Positions 23,966 to 36,700 of a stretch of DNA of 64,000 bases are shown here, piece by piece. Position numbers and translations under genes: made by a program. Numbering within the stretch: position 1 is the stretch's first letter; every line of letters begins with the position of its first letter. Source of the stretch: Sisyra terminalis (Eukaryota > Arthropoda > Insecta > Neuroptera > Sisyridae); NCBI GenBank assembly GCA_958496175.1, contig OY292279.1, positions 6,510,001 through 6,574,000 of the forward strand, given 5' to 3'. The notes below the pieces were generated by a model. The model searched no databases. It was not told the origin of the DNA and saw nothing but the letters and a program-made list of their open reading frames with translations.

Positions 23966-25704
23966 GGTCAGTCCAATTCAGTCGGTTCAGCACTAGTCGC
24001 TAGAATTTTTTTTTTTAATTCTGATTTTTTTTTGCTATCACCACAACATGTTGGTAGTTCAAATTCATCATTATTTTAATTTTATTGTGTTTAGTTTTCC
24101 AATGGTGGTCATATTAGTTTTACTAGGCGCAGACATTTTCGCACTTTTAAGGGTTTGCGGAAACTTGATTATCTCAGGCCCTATTTGTTCTATCAAAATG
24201 AAACTAAAAACAGTGTGTTTATGAAAATATAAGCTATAAAGTTGTAGCAAGACGTTTTCATCTAAATTTAATTCTAAGGGGTGAAATTTCAGCCTAAATT
24301 TTTAGCTCTCATTTGTAAAAACTCCAAATTTCACGGAAAGATTATGAAGCAAGGGAAAGAGTCTACACGTTAAAACTTTTTTTACAAACTATTAGGTAAT
24401 AATTCTATTCAAATACAAAATTTGAAGTCTGAGACTTTAAGCCTTTTTAAAATAAAAAATAACAAAATTTGGATATTTTCAAAATTTGCAATTTTCTGAG
24501 CTCAATATCTCTGGTGGGGGACCAGATAAAAATCTGAAATATCACTTCATTATAGTACTGTATGATAGTATTATGCGCCTAAAATTTGGAGTTTGAGATT
24601 TGACTAGGAGCAGAAGTATTGCAAGCACAAAATGTCAAAATAATGCATACTTCAGTAGGTGAATGTAATGTATTTAACCATTTAATATGTGACATATACT
24701 TGGCAAAAAGGGCATTTTACACATAACAAGATATTCTCTGGGCTAACTGTTATTCATATGTTAAATTTAAAACATATACTTCTTCCTGAAAGCTAAATGT
24801 TGCCAAAGTGTACTGCTGTAAACTTTTGAAGAAACAAACTCTTAAACAAACTTTAACGGTACTTACTTACGTTATTAGCTTTCAGGAAGAAGTATATGTT
24901 TTAAATTTAAGATATGAATAACAGTTAGCCCAGAGTATATGTTGTTTTGTGTTAAATGCCCTTTTTGCCAAGTAAATGTCACATTAAATAGTTAAATACA
25001 TTATTTTCACCTACTATTATTTTGACTTTTTGTGCTTGCAATACCTCTGCCCCTAGTCAAATCTCAAACTCCAAATTTTAGGTGCATAATACTATCATAC
25101 AGTACTATAAAGTGGTGATATTTCAGATTTTTATTTGGTCCTCCACCAAAGATATTGAGCTCAGAAAATTGCAAATTTTGAAAATTTCCAAATTTTGTTA
25201 TTTTTTATTTTAAAAAGACTTAAATTCTCAGACTTCCATTTTTGTTTTTGAATACAACTAGTACCTAATTGTGTGTAAAAAAGTTTTAACGTGTAGACTC
25301 TTTCCCTTCCTTCACAATCTTTCCGTGAAAATTTGAGTTTTTACAAATGAGAGCTAAAAATTTAGGCTAAAATTTCACCCCTTAGAATTACATTTAGGTG
25401 AAAACGTCTTAATACAACGTTATAGTTTGTATTTACATGAACCCACTGCTTGTAGTTTAATTTTGATAGGACAAATAGGGTCTGAGATAATCAAGTTTCC
25501 GCAAACCATTAAAAGTGCAAAAATGTCTGCGCCCACTAAAACTAATACGACCACCACTGGAAAACTAAAAACGATAAAATTAAAATTAATGATGAATTTG
25601 AACTACCAACATTATGGGGTTATAGCAAACAAAAAAATATTTTTTTTAAAATGGTCGAGCAACCATTTTATTTGTTTTTGGACCACTTTATTTGGACTAA
25701 CTCG
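23966..25704. mobile_element. 1.74-kb palindromic element (family 6, copy 1)
   Basis: It begins GGTCAGTCCAATTCAGTCGG and ends near TTTGGACTAACTCGTGACC. The arms are complementary almost throughout: TTTTCGCACTTTTAAGGGTT and GGAAACTTGATTATCTCAGG on the left, AGATAATCAAGTTTCCGCAA and AGTGCAAAAATGTCTGCGCC on the right, with the turn near 24840. It carries only short ORFs and no transposase. A second copy lies at 57866-59285. Confidence 0.85.
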
Positions 25705-26092
25705 TGACCTAAGTATTTACAACTAGTAAGCAATACAACACTTTCCTTATATTCTTAGCCATAATAAAACGATCTTCCTAGAAAGTCAAGTCCTTCCCCG
25801 TGCTGAAAACTAGCCTGACCCCTTCTCCGTATACGTTGCAAATGTCTCGGGTTCTTTAGCAACTTTTTGGCTTCAATAAAAAGTCAAAATGAGAAGATGT
25901 TAAAAATATTGCTTTTTTCCGCCTGGATACTCCATTTTCATATCTCAAAAGTAATGAAAAAAATTAAATTACTCAAAAAATCGATTAAGATAGTTTTGCA
26001 AAGAAATTTATGTGATAATACAAGGATTTAATTGATTTTTATTTAATTTTTAATGAATTTTCCGATTAGTTGTTATACTTTATAGTTTTGAT
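25705..26092 (+). repeat. Direct repeat, right copy (partner 23515-23880)
   Basis: Same block order as the left copy, with substitutions and a short extra segment near 25828-25855. There are no LTR-type TG...CA ends or primer-binding site next to it. Confidence 0.85.
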
Positions 26093-26511
26093 TAATTTTT
26101 ATTAGACAATTTAAATTTTTCTCATCTTTACACTTTCAAGAAGAAATTTTGTTGACAAACCGACTAATCGTTTGGAAAATTGAAAGAAATTATAATTTAA
26201 AAATAGTGCAATTGAGCATTTCCGCATCGATACGCACAATTATACTAATTATTTTTTCCGTCCTCAAGGATGATTTTACTTCTCAAATTACTCTGACCAT
26301 ATTTTCACATGGACTCCTCAAATCACCATCGATTAATTATTGGCATTTACCATTAAACAAGATGCGCTTTCAAAGAATGCACGTTTTTCCATATCATTGT
26401 CTAATCAAACGTGAATGGGAGAAGGGGGACGATACATGGATACAAGAACGCAACATAGTTGAAAAAATAAATTAAATGTCTCTATAAGAAACTATTAGAC
26501 CTATATAAAGC

Positions 26512-26518
26512 CGAGGCA
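26512..26518 (+). promoter_or_regulatory. TATA box of JHBP-5
   Basis: TATATAA followed by AG, 122 bases before the ATG at 26634. A start near 26543 would give a 5' UTR of about 90 nt. Confidence 0.6.
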
Positions 26519-26633
26519 GGATTTAATTCCTATTCGGCTTGAAATTTCCGATTAGAACACACTAGTAATCTTTAACAAAACTCAACAATTTTCCCATTGG
26601 AATATTTCCGCTATAAATTCAAATCGTTCCAAA

Positions 26634-27632
26634 ATGAAAAGCTTAATATTTTCTGGATTTATTTGCCTAATCACGTTGAATTTAATCTCAGCAAAACTAC
26701 GTAAGTACTCATTTTTTCATACAATAATTTTTCCATCTGGAACTTTCTCTTGTGTAATTTTTGGAAATTTTTCGGACTGTAAAATCAATTACGATTTTAT
26801 CGTACGGCCGCCAATTATAAGTGGGATGTCATTTGGACAAAACTATTAACATTTGAAATTCCCCTCCATCTACTAATTTGAATCATTTTAGCCGAATATA
26901 TTCATGTTTGTAAGCGGAACGATCCCGAATTGGATACATGTGTCAAGAATAGTGTGGAAGTGATTCAAAATAAACTTGGATCGGGAATTCCAGAGTTAAA
27001 CGTTCCAGGAATCGAACCATTGTTTATTCCAAAAGTGACGATTTCAACTGGAACTGAATCAGCCAACTTTAAGGCAGTTGGTACCAATATAACAGCCTAT
27101 GGAGCCAATAGTTTCAAGATTATTGATCTAAAGTAAAATTTTATCAAATTCTCTGAAACTAACATCCAATTATCTTTAAACTTCTTCTTTTAGAATCGAT
27201 TTAGACAAACAAAAATACACTGGAACCATTAAAATCCCTAAAATTGATTTTGATGCCATTTACGATGTGGATATCAAAATTTTAGTACTACCAATTAAAG
27301 GTAGAGGGCCAATCAAACTTACCACCTACAACACCACCAGTAAATACGTCTTACGAGGCGAATTAATCGACGATAAAGGTGTCACCCGATTACATTTCAA
27401 ACGTTTCCATTTCGACTTAACCATTGACGACTATACAGTAGAATTGGGAAATTTATTCGGGGGAGATCCAGTTTTGGGAAAGGCCACCAATCAAGCCCTC
27501 AACGAAAACCGTAAAGAGTTCATCAAAGTCTTAAAACCAATCTTCCAAGAAACGATCGAAGATATCTTCCTCAACATTGCCAACAATGTAGTCAAAACAT
27601 TCTCATTTGATGAACTTTTTCCTCTGAATTGA
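26634..27632 (+). CDS. JHBP-5: takeout/JHBP-like secreted protein, the only plus-strand copy
   Basis: Three exons: 26634-26700, 26892-27132 and 27194-27632, giving 248 aa. Signal peptide residues 1-20, then AKLPEYIHVC. C29 and C39 flank KRNDPELDT. Further landmarks are GIPELNVPGIEP, LGNLFGGDPVLG and the tail FSFDELFPLN. Junctions C|GTAAGT (phase 1) and AA|GTAAAA (phase 2) match the other members. Introns 3 and 4 are absent, as in JHBP-1, with the last exon at 439 nt. Introns are short (191 and 61 bp), unlike the repeat-filled ones of its neighbours. TATATAA lies at 26512 and AATAAA at 27648-27653 and 27683-27688. It faces JHBP-6 tail to tail with 128 bp between stop codons. The inverted orientation implies a local inversion or an inverted duplication. 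Expected to be a secreted hydrophobic-ligand carrier. Confidence 0.93.
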
Positions 27633-27760
27633 TCTATTTAATTTCCAAATAAATTCAATTTTTATATATTTCAATATGTTACCAATAAAAATTAAAGACC
27701 AAATTGTTTTTATTTTATAATAAATTTATTGAAAAAAAAAACATTATTTTTTTTACAAAT

Positions 27761-30700
27761 TTAATCTACAGGAAAGAGTTGTTTAAACGTAAATGGAGAA
27801 ACAATGTTGTTTCCAATGTCCAAAAAGACTCTAGCTAAAGCTTTTTCGATAACCGGTAACAATTCTTTGACGAAAGCATCAAAGTTGGAGTTGATGGCAC
27901 CGTTGACGACATCGCCGAGGACTTTTTCTCCGCCGAATAGATTGTCAAGTCGAACATTTCCGTTTCCGATTTTGATTCGGAGGGACAGGGAGGTGAAACG
28001 GAGATGTGTTTCGCCATCGTTGTCGAAGAGTTGTCCATGGATAATAACGTGACCTTTGCAATTGGCTGGAAAACGGGTAGTTTATTTTATTTTTTTATTG
28101 AAGAAAATTTTTGATTTTAGGTTAATAAGTTAAACTTACTGAAGTTCCCGCGCATTGGACCATTGCCTTTGATGGGAATTAGAAGAAGTCGACCATCAAC
28201 TCCATATTGGGCTTCGATGTATAGATGAGGAAGATCTACGTCGACGTCATAACGAGTACGGGTTTTGTCAATACTAAAAGTTTAAGAAAATTGTTGCTTA
28301 ATATTTTTATAAACTTTTTTTTTGGATATAAAAAAGGAAATGGTCTGCCAACTATAATAGTCTGTTTATACTATGGTGATTTTTTTTAACTTTTTTTGGT
28401 CCCATCGTGAAATTTTGTTGGAAATACCAAAAAAAAAAATTCTCTGCAAGTTTGAGCCCTTAATATTAATTTTAAGTCCTCGACCACGACGTGTAAAGAT
28501 TTCCCATTGAAAATACACGGAAACTCTCTGATTTTTTATTTTGAAATTTCTATATTTCAGCGGCATTTCATGGAATCGCTTTTACCGAAGATGGTTTTTT
28601 CTCAGAATTAAACGTTCTACAAAAGTGCCCATTGCGATAAAGTCGTAACTCACACCGGTGAGGTAGTACGGGCCACTGAACCTGATTTTTCCATAAAATT
28701 CAAGGCTTAATATCTTGTTTAATATTGATCTTCGCGATTTGGTCTACAGGAACTTTTTTGTAGGAAATCAAATTCTCTACAAGTTTTTTATTTATAATTT
28801 TTCCGTAGCTCTTGTTATTTACGAGATAAATGCAAAAAAAAACGCAAATTTTATGGAAAAATCAGGTTCAGTGGCCCGTACTACCTCACCGGTGTGAGTT
28901 ACGACTTTGTTGCAATGGGCACTTTTGTAGAGCGTTTAATTCTGAGAAAAAACATCTTCGGTAAAACCGATCCCATGAAACGCTGCTGAGATATAGAAAT
29001 TTAAAAATAAAAAATCACAGTTTCCGTGTATTTTAAATGGGAAATCTTTACACGTCTTGGTCGAGGACTTAAAATTAATATTAAGGGCTCAAACTTTCAG
29101 GGAATTATTTTTTTGGTATTTCCAACAAAATTTCACGATGGGACCAAAAAAAAAAGAAAGTAAAAAAAAATCACCCTACTTTATACAATATATAGAATAT
29201 ATTGAGGTCCAATTTATGCAGTATAATTTAACATAATAATATATAAAAATCATATCATAAACATAAATTAGAACAGAAGTTCAAACATGTTTGACCACAA
29301 TATATTCTATATATTGTATAAACAGTGTAACTATTTAAAGTCAGCGAAAACATCTTATTTGATTATATAATGATCTGGCAAAATCTAGGGTAATTTAAAA
29401 TGAAAATATTGTGAAATGGCCTTATTTTATACCATAAAATTAATACCATCCTCTTCAACGTATTTCCCCTGCAATATAATATATTTCTGTCTAAGTTTTC
29501 CTCGAATTCTCAAAAAAATTATCCAATTTATATCCCAAAATAGCCATCAATATTTTCTATGATTTGACATTATTAATTAAATCCCAAGACTTGCTTAAAA
29601 ATTTTTAAGTTAACTGGGTTTTCAAAAGTCTTAGGATATTAAATTAAAAAAAAAAAAAAAAAAACGGTAATTGTGGGAAGATATAAGTCGAATTTTTGGT
29701 GGAATCATATCGAATAATCAATAAAATGTAACATAGTACTAATAAAAAAGATTTACTTATAGCTTCAGTCACTTAACGTGAATTGCTTTACGTAAATAAC
29801 GTCCAACTTAACGCTTAAACTTGCGGATAGTTTAGCCAAACGGAAAAAAAATTTTGCCATTTTGAAATCAAAGAAATCTATTAACTTTCAAGGAACTTTC
29901 ACGTGGTGAATTTTAGACTGAAGTACAGAGCAAAAGTACATCCCCAGAAACGTAATTAACGCATCATTTTTTCCAGAATATTAAAAAAAATAGATCCAAA
30001 AGTTTATTGTTTTCTAGCACATATTTGGAATTGATCTTAATAAATTAGTCACAATATTACCAAGATTTCAATTTTCATTCAATATTTTCAAACACCAATC
30101 CTTTTATTTCTTTGGAATGTTTTAATTGCATTATTTGATATTCCTGATCCCATTGGATTTTTTTTTACTTCTTTCACGATCATTTTTGATCATTTATATT
30201 TTCTTAATGTTCTTGTTTTCGAAAAAACTTCAATTATTCTGCCTACCAAATATAGTATAAAGAACATTAAGTTGTTCATCAACTACAAGTGGTAGAATTT
30301 AAGAATTTTCTTACTTTGCAAGACTTTTGGACATCAGGATATCGTGAGTTTGTGAACCCGTTAAGCCATCCGACCAAAAATCTTTCCTATGAGGAAAAAA
30401 TATCCGTCTTGTTTCTATTCCATGCCCAATTATACCCATTCTACTAACTTGAAAGCCGTAAATTGCAAATGAAAAAATATCATATAATATTTGCCCACAT
30501 ATAGGCAGAAATGTATACATTACGTTGAAGTTTGTTCCAAAGTTATGATACAAATCGTTACAAAAGTACAAATTTTAAAATAATATAATTTGCAAAATAT
30601 TTTCTTTTAGTTTCTACTTAATATTCCAACAGATTACAGAAATATGAATCATAAAAAGCTTAAAAAGCTCCAAGCCGATTTACAAACTTTAAATTTAAGA

Positions 30701-33700
30701 CTGCTAGCTGATTTTTGGAAAGATGTTTAAGAAAAGTCAAAGCTTAATCCAGGAATATATATTTTTCTTTCAACCTTATTTGCTCAAATATATTTGAACT
30801 TAGAATTACTCTACCGTTCGTTGAAGAGTTTGATGGAAAAACTAACATTAATGCCTATAAAATAATAATTAAATCATTCTTGAAATGAATTATGCAATTT
30901 CTTTAATTTTGTTTTCATCCCCAAGCATTGATTCAAGTTCATCGACTTGGGTTTATCCAAAAAAGTTAAAGACAAAATGGACTTAAAAAGATGATATTAT
31001 TTCAATATGCAAATATTGCTATTTAGTATTAAAACTGAGGAAAATATAAATATCATAATTGCAAAACTTAATCTTTTTTCGATTCTTTCATTAAATAAAT
31101 AGTTTAAGACAAAAGAAAAATCGTAAAATATTAGCCAAGAACCAAACCAACTGAATTTTTTCTGTGTTATGGTATATTTAGCTCAAAACATGCCTCAGAA
31201 AATGAACTATAAAATATTTTTTTACTATAAAAATTAATTTTTTTACCCAGACTACAAATATTAGATGCATTTTAAAGTTAATTCAATCAATATATGCATT
31301 AATGATTCTTATTTTCTGGATACTTTTTAATATTTGATGTTCTTATTAAATTTTTTGTACTACGTTTCGCCACTTTCGCAGGTTCTTCAGGTACTACAAA
31401 CACACAGTAACAATATTACATAATGAATACAATAAATACACTTAATAAAATTTGATGTTTGTAATTGAGGTATTTTATTAAGTGTATTTATTGTATTAAT
31501 TATGTAATATTGTTACTGTCTGTAGTACCTGAAGAAGCTGTGAAAGTGGCGAAACGTAGAACAAAAAATTTAATAAAAACATCAAATATTAAACTATCCA
31601 GAAAATAAGAATCATTAATGCATAATAAAACCATGGATAAGAATACCAACAATGTCAATCAATATATTTTGAAAAATAAAGCATTTATCCGACATGGGAA
31701 TTGACAATGTTAAATTATAGGAAATTTTGGACTTTTATGCTATTAAGTTCAATTTAAATCTCTTGAATTGGAACTGGGGAAATTTTTCTTATTCAAATTT
31801 GAAAAAATATTAAATTTTATATACAATTTGGATCCCAAAAACTATTTTTCTGAGGTCCTTATAGCTTAAGGCGTTAATACGAATTAACTACATTTAATCA
31901 TCAATTTGTATTCTCGAGCTTTTGATTTTTGTACTTTACGACTCGGTGTTTATTCTATTAAAAATTAGCAAATATTTCGAAAAAAAAAGAGTGGATTTTA
32001 TATACTTTTATGATTAAAAAATAAAAATGCATTTTTTTTTTGTAATTGTCATTTTATTCGACTGCTTCTTGGTATTTTTTTCAATTTAATCCAAATAAGT
32101 GCAATTGATTCTTCAGTTTTGTCAATTTTATTTTCCATTGGCAAGACTTTACACTATCATTAATTTAAATCTTTCACTCCAAAAATTGTTTTTACGTCTG
32201 AATTGTTGGTAATTCACATTCGGGTTGTTTTCATTAAAAATTTTTTTATAAAGATCCTAAAAAATCATAATTTAAAAAAATTTTAAAGATGCCTAAATCA
32301 GATAATATGGTGGATGTTGCATTATATCTCATTAAAGCTTGAAAAGCTTTAAGAAGTCTTCACAGTTCTGAATAAATAATTTATAACTTCCCTCATTTCT
32401 AACTAAGGTTTTTGTCGGTGACTTATTAAAAATTTGTACGATCAGGAATAAAACGCTAAGGATTAAATTGAAAATATTTTTTTTTGCTAAAATTTTTCCA
32501 CTTTTCGCCGATTTGGACATACTATAAAATTCGTTTGGCACTTCTCAAGGGTCATTAAAGGTTGCCATTTATTGATGGTACCTAAATCCCTTAAAAATCC
32601 TTTAATATTTTTGTTGGTTTTTATTAGTTTATTGGAAAAGGTGTGGAAGTAAGAATTATTTAAAGATTTTTAAAAATATTATCAGCATACTTATTGGTTT
32701 ATTATTTTCTGGGTCTTTTTCTTTGGGTTTGTTTAGCTAATAAATCGTTATGACGATCGCTATTTTGCATTGATTAGGAAAAAATATTGTACGAATGATT
32801 GCTTTATATTATATAAATGGAATTTTTTTTGGTATTTATGAGAATTTTCTTGGAAGGAAATTTCAGAGTGATGACAATTATCTAAAAGATGTTTTTCTTA
32901 AAGTCATAATTTAATTCCAAAACAGAAAATAATATTTTATTAGGTGTAATATTTTCTAAAGCATTTGGAAAAGAACCTCAAAGCATTACTGCGAAAGCTC
33001 AAAATCCAACGCAATTATGATTTTTTTAGGATCTTTATAAAAAAAATTTAAAGGAAATAACCCGTTTTTTGGATTACAAACAATTCAGACATAACAATAA
33101 TTTTTGGATTAAAAACTTTAAATTAATGATAGTGTAAAGTCTTGCAAATGGAAAATAAAATTGGCAAAACTAAATAATAATTGCGTTTGACTTTGAGCTT
33201 TCGCGGTAATACTGTCAGGTCCTTTTCCAAATGCTTTAGGAAATATTACACCTAATAAAATGTAATTTTCTGTTTCGGAATTTCATTATTACTTGAAGAA
33301 AAATCCTCTTTTAGATAATTATCATCACTCTGAAATTTCCTTCCAAGAAAATTCTGATAAATACCAAAAAATTTTCCAAGATGCAATTTTTGCAAGTCAA
33401 TTTCCAATACCTATATCATCACTAATAATATAGGAGTACAAAACGACTTCAACATAATTAATATCAAAACATACACGTGGCATGTCGCATTGTAAATTTT
33501 CTCATTTATATTTTCATTCCATGCACTAATAACATAAATTTCATGAAATTAGATACAAGTAAAATGACAATTTAACTCACAAATGATTATTGACTAAATA
33601 TCATATATTTGATAATTATATTATACGTTCAACTTATGTGCACCCTTCCTGATCATGTCGGTATCATTAAAAACGATAATAATACAACTTTTTCAAGTTC

Positions 33701-36700
33701 ATGATTTTTATAACTTAATAATACCTATTGCGTCGCAGACTTTCTTCGTTTTAAAAAATTCTCAAAACTGCATTGCATGAAAATAAACGACAATGGTTCC
33801 CAAACTATGGACCACAAAATAAGCAAACATTTTAAAAAATTTAATCAAAATTCAATAAAAATAACGATCTTAATAAAAGATCTTTAAAATTTATCATTTA
33901 TGCAGCATTTAAAACTTATTGAGTCAAAGAAACATTTATGAAAACATATTGAATTCTTTGGAATGTTTTCGATCAAAATTTGAAAATAAATCCTCAACTA
34001 TAATCATTATGATTTGAAACTTTATTTTACTATCACAAATAATAAAGTTTTAAAATAAACATTTCATATTAACTTTCACCAAATTTTTTATTCCAAAAGT
34101 TCCTTAGTTTATTACTTTATATGGAATTTTTCAAACCAAAAACTATCTAGAAATTCATCAATATTTTGATGTATTATTAAGTTATTGAGTAGCTAAAAGT
34201 TGCATCTTTAAAGTCAAAGATTTTAGAGGAATTGGAGTTGAAATCATCAAAATTTATATTGGGTTACAACTCTTTTTAAATTGATGCTGAATTGTTAAAT
34301 ACAGCACAATAAAACCATGATTTTTTTTCTTTTGGAACCCAAAAATATAAGGTTTTTCTGGTCCAAACCAGAGCATGATTTGGAGTCAAAATTTTAAAAT
34401 AATTGACCTTAAATTAGGAGATAAGTTTTGGCTTGTTTTAGCTTACTTTTGAGCTTTGCTTCCACAAATAACAAAACAATTTCACGGATTATAATTCATT
34501 TACTAATTTCAGTACTTTCTGTTTTTTAAAATTTGGATTAGATGGAAAATTTACATAGTATTCGATTGTTGTAAATATAGAAGTCAAAAAAAAAATATTT
34601 CTTGGAAAATTTAGAGACAATTTTCTCCATAATTGTAAAATCAATATTTTGATGTATTATTAAGTTTTTGAGTAGCTAATAGTTGCATCTTTAAAGTAAA
34701 AGATTTTGGAGGAATTGGAGTTGAAATCATCAAAATTTATATTGGGTTACAACTCTTTTTAAATCGATGTTAAATTGTTGAATACAGCACAATAAAACCA
34801 TGATTTTTTTTTTTGGAACCCAAAAATATTAGGTTTATTTTATTCAAAACCAGAGCTCAATTTGGAGCCAAAATTTTAAAATAATTGACCTTAAATTAGG
34901 AAATAAGTTTTGGCTTACTTTTGAGGTTTGATTCCACAAAAAACAAAACAATTCCACGGATTATAATTCATTTACTAATTTCAATATTTTCTGTTTTTAA
35001 AATTTGGACTAGATGAACATTTTACATAGTATTCGATTGTTGTAAATATAGAAGTCAAAAAAAAAACTTTCTTGGAAAATTTAGAGACAATTTTTCCCGT
35101 AGTTGTAAGATTGAGTTGGTCAAAATCGACTCCAATTTTCAATTTACAAAATATATTTTTTTGGGATTGTAATAAAACATATTTTGTTTAAAAGAAGAGC
35201 TTTCAAAGCTCAGAAGAGCAATCCCTCTAACTCCAAATAAAGAGATAAGCTATGGTCAAAACAATTTTTGAGTGAAGAATTTTTTGAAAAAATTTAGCAC
35301 AAAATTAAAAGAATATATATGAAAATTTAATCAAATCTAAAATAAGAGGTTTATAGAATTTTCAGGTGTATATTCCTAGGGAACTTGGGTATGAATCAAT
35401 TGTATATTACATTTATGTAGTATAATTTAATCATCACAAAGCAGTTATGGAGTGATCCAAACTACTTGATGACCACTGAGGAAGATTGCTTGGCAATCGA
35501 AATACGTATCTGGGCAATACGCCACAAATATTTTGTTTGAACTTCTGTTCAAATTTATGTTTATGGTATGATTTTTATATATTATTTTATTAAATTACAC
35601 TACATAAATTGGACCGCAAAATATTCTTTATATTATATACACAGTATAACTGTTCAAAGTATAACTTTGGCAGTTGGAAACTTGCAATATTTTTTAGAGA
35701 GTTGAAAAACATATCAACGAAGAACCGAAAAATTTGGAATGTTATTATTACAAAATTATTTCATATCCAAGCTTCTCAGAAATATCCAAATGATAAACTC
35801 TCATGGATGAGATTTAGAACATAAACTTATAGAAATTTTTACGAAAAAAAGGCCAAATTAGGTCATGTTTAATCCATATTACAGCTAAAAAAGTTAGAAA
35901 AAAAAATTGAAATTGCTACTGATTTTTGAGCTGCAAGGTTATTCTAAAAATTAAATTTTATTCCTTAGATAAAAACAGTGATTTTTGTTGCTTATTAAAT
36001 TTACAAAACAGAGCTTCTCAAACTTGTTTTCTTTGCAACCGAAAATATCAAAAAATAAAAAATATTTGAGCATCAATGAGGACTTTATCCTCATTTTCTA
36101 TTCGTCGAAACTCTTTAAGATATTTTCGGTTGCAAAGAACACAAGTTTGAGAAGCTCTGTTTTAAAAGACATTGAGCACGCTAAATTTTGCTACAATATA
36201 CTAGCAAAGATGATCGATAAATACATTGTTTCATTTAATTGCTTTAAACGGGGGGCGAAGAGAGAGGAAACGTTAAGGTTGAAGAATTTTGTATTCATGT
36301 TTTGAATATTAATGCGACTTATCAATAAGTTAATTATTAGTTAAAATGTAAAAATTGACCTGAAATCAACAATGCTAAATGGTAATTGTTAACAGAACAA
36401 AAAAAATTTCGAAAGAATTTCAGGAATTTCGTACGTTTTATCTAATGAAAGAAAAAATGTTATGAATCAATATTAACACTTACTTTAATTTTGAAACATA
36501 ATAATCACTGGCTCCGTAGGCCTTCACGTTTGTGGCGGTTATCTTAAGACCGGCACTATTTTCCGATGCAATTAATTCTTCCATTATTAACGGCTCTAAA
36601 CTGGGCAGATTGTACTCAGGAACTCCTGGAAACGTTGTTTAAAAATTATAATTTTCAATTTATTTTCTTGGGCTTTATACCTTTGGCCAACAATGGCCGC

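Larger units (their letters stand above)
18332..26510. other. 8.2-kb intergenic region between divergent JHBP-4 and JHBP-5
   Basis: JHBP-4 (minus) and JHBP-5 (plus) start on either side, so both upstream regions lie here. Between the repeats listed separately (20.0-20.5, 21.06-21.3 and 23.5-26.1 kb), about 18.3-20.0 and 21.3-23.5 kb look unique and hold no recognisable exon. ORFs of 60-108 codons (18776-18958, 21904-22092, 26149-26475) show no family motif. A G-rich patch (ACGGGGGGCAC) lies at about 18589. Confidence 0.6.

Noticed and set aside
23515..26092. LTR retrotransposon (direct repeats at both ends)
   Set aside because: The interior is a palindrome without gag/pol, and there are no TG...CA ends, primer-binding site or polypurine tract.
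26149..26475. 108-codon plus ORF upstream of JHBP-5
   Set aside because: No motif, no plausible splice context, and it overlaps the likely promoter region of JHBP-5.
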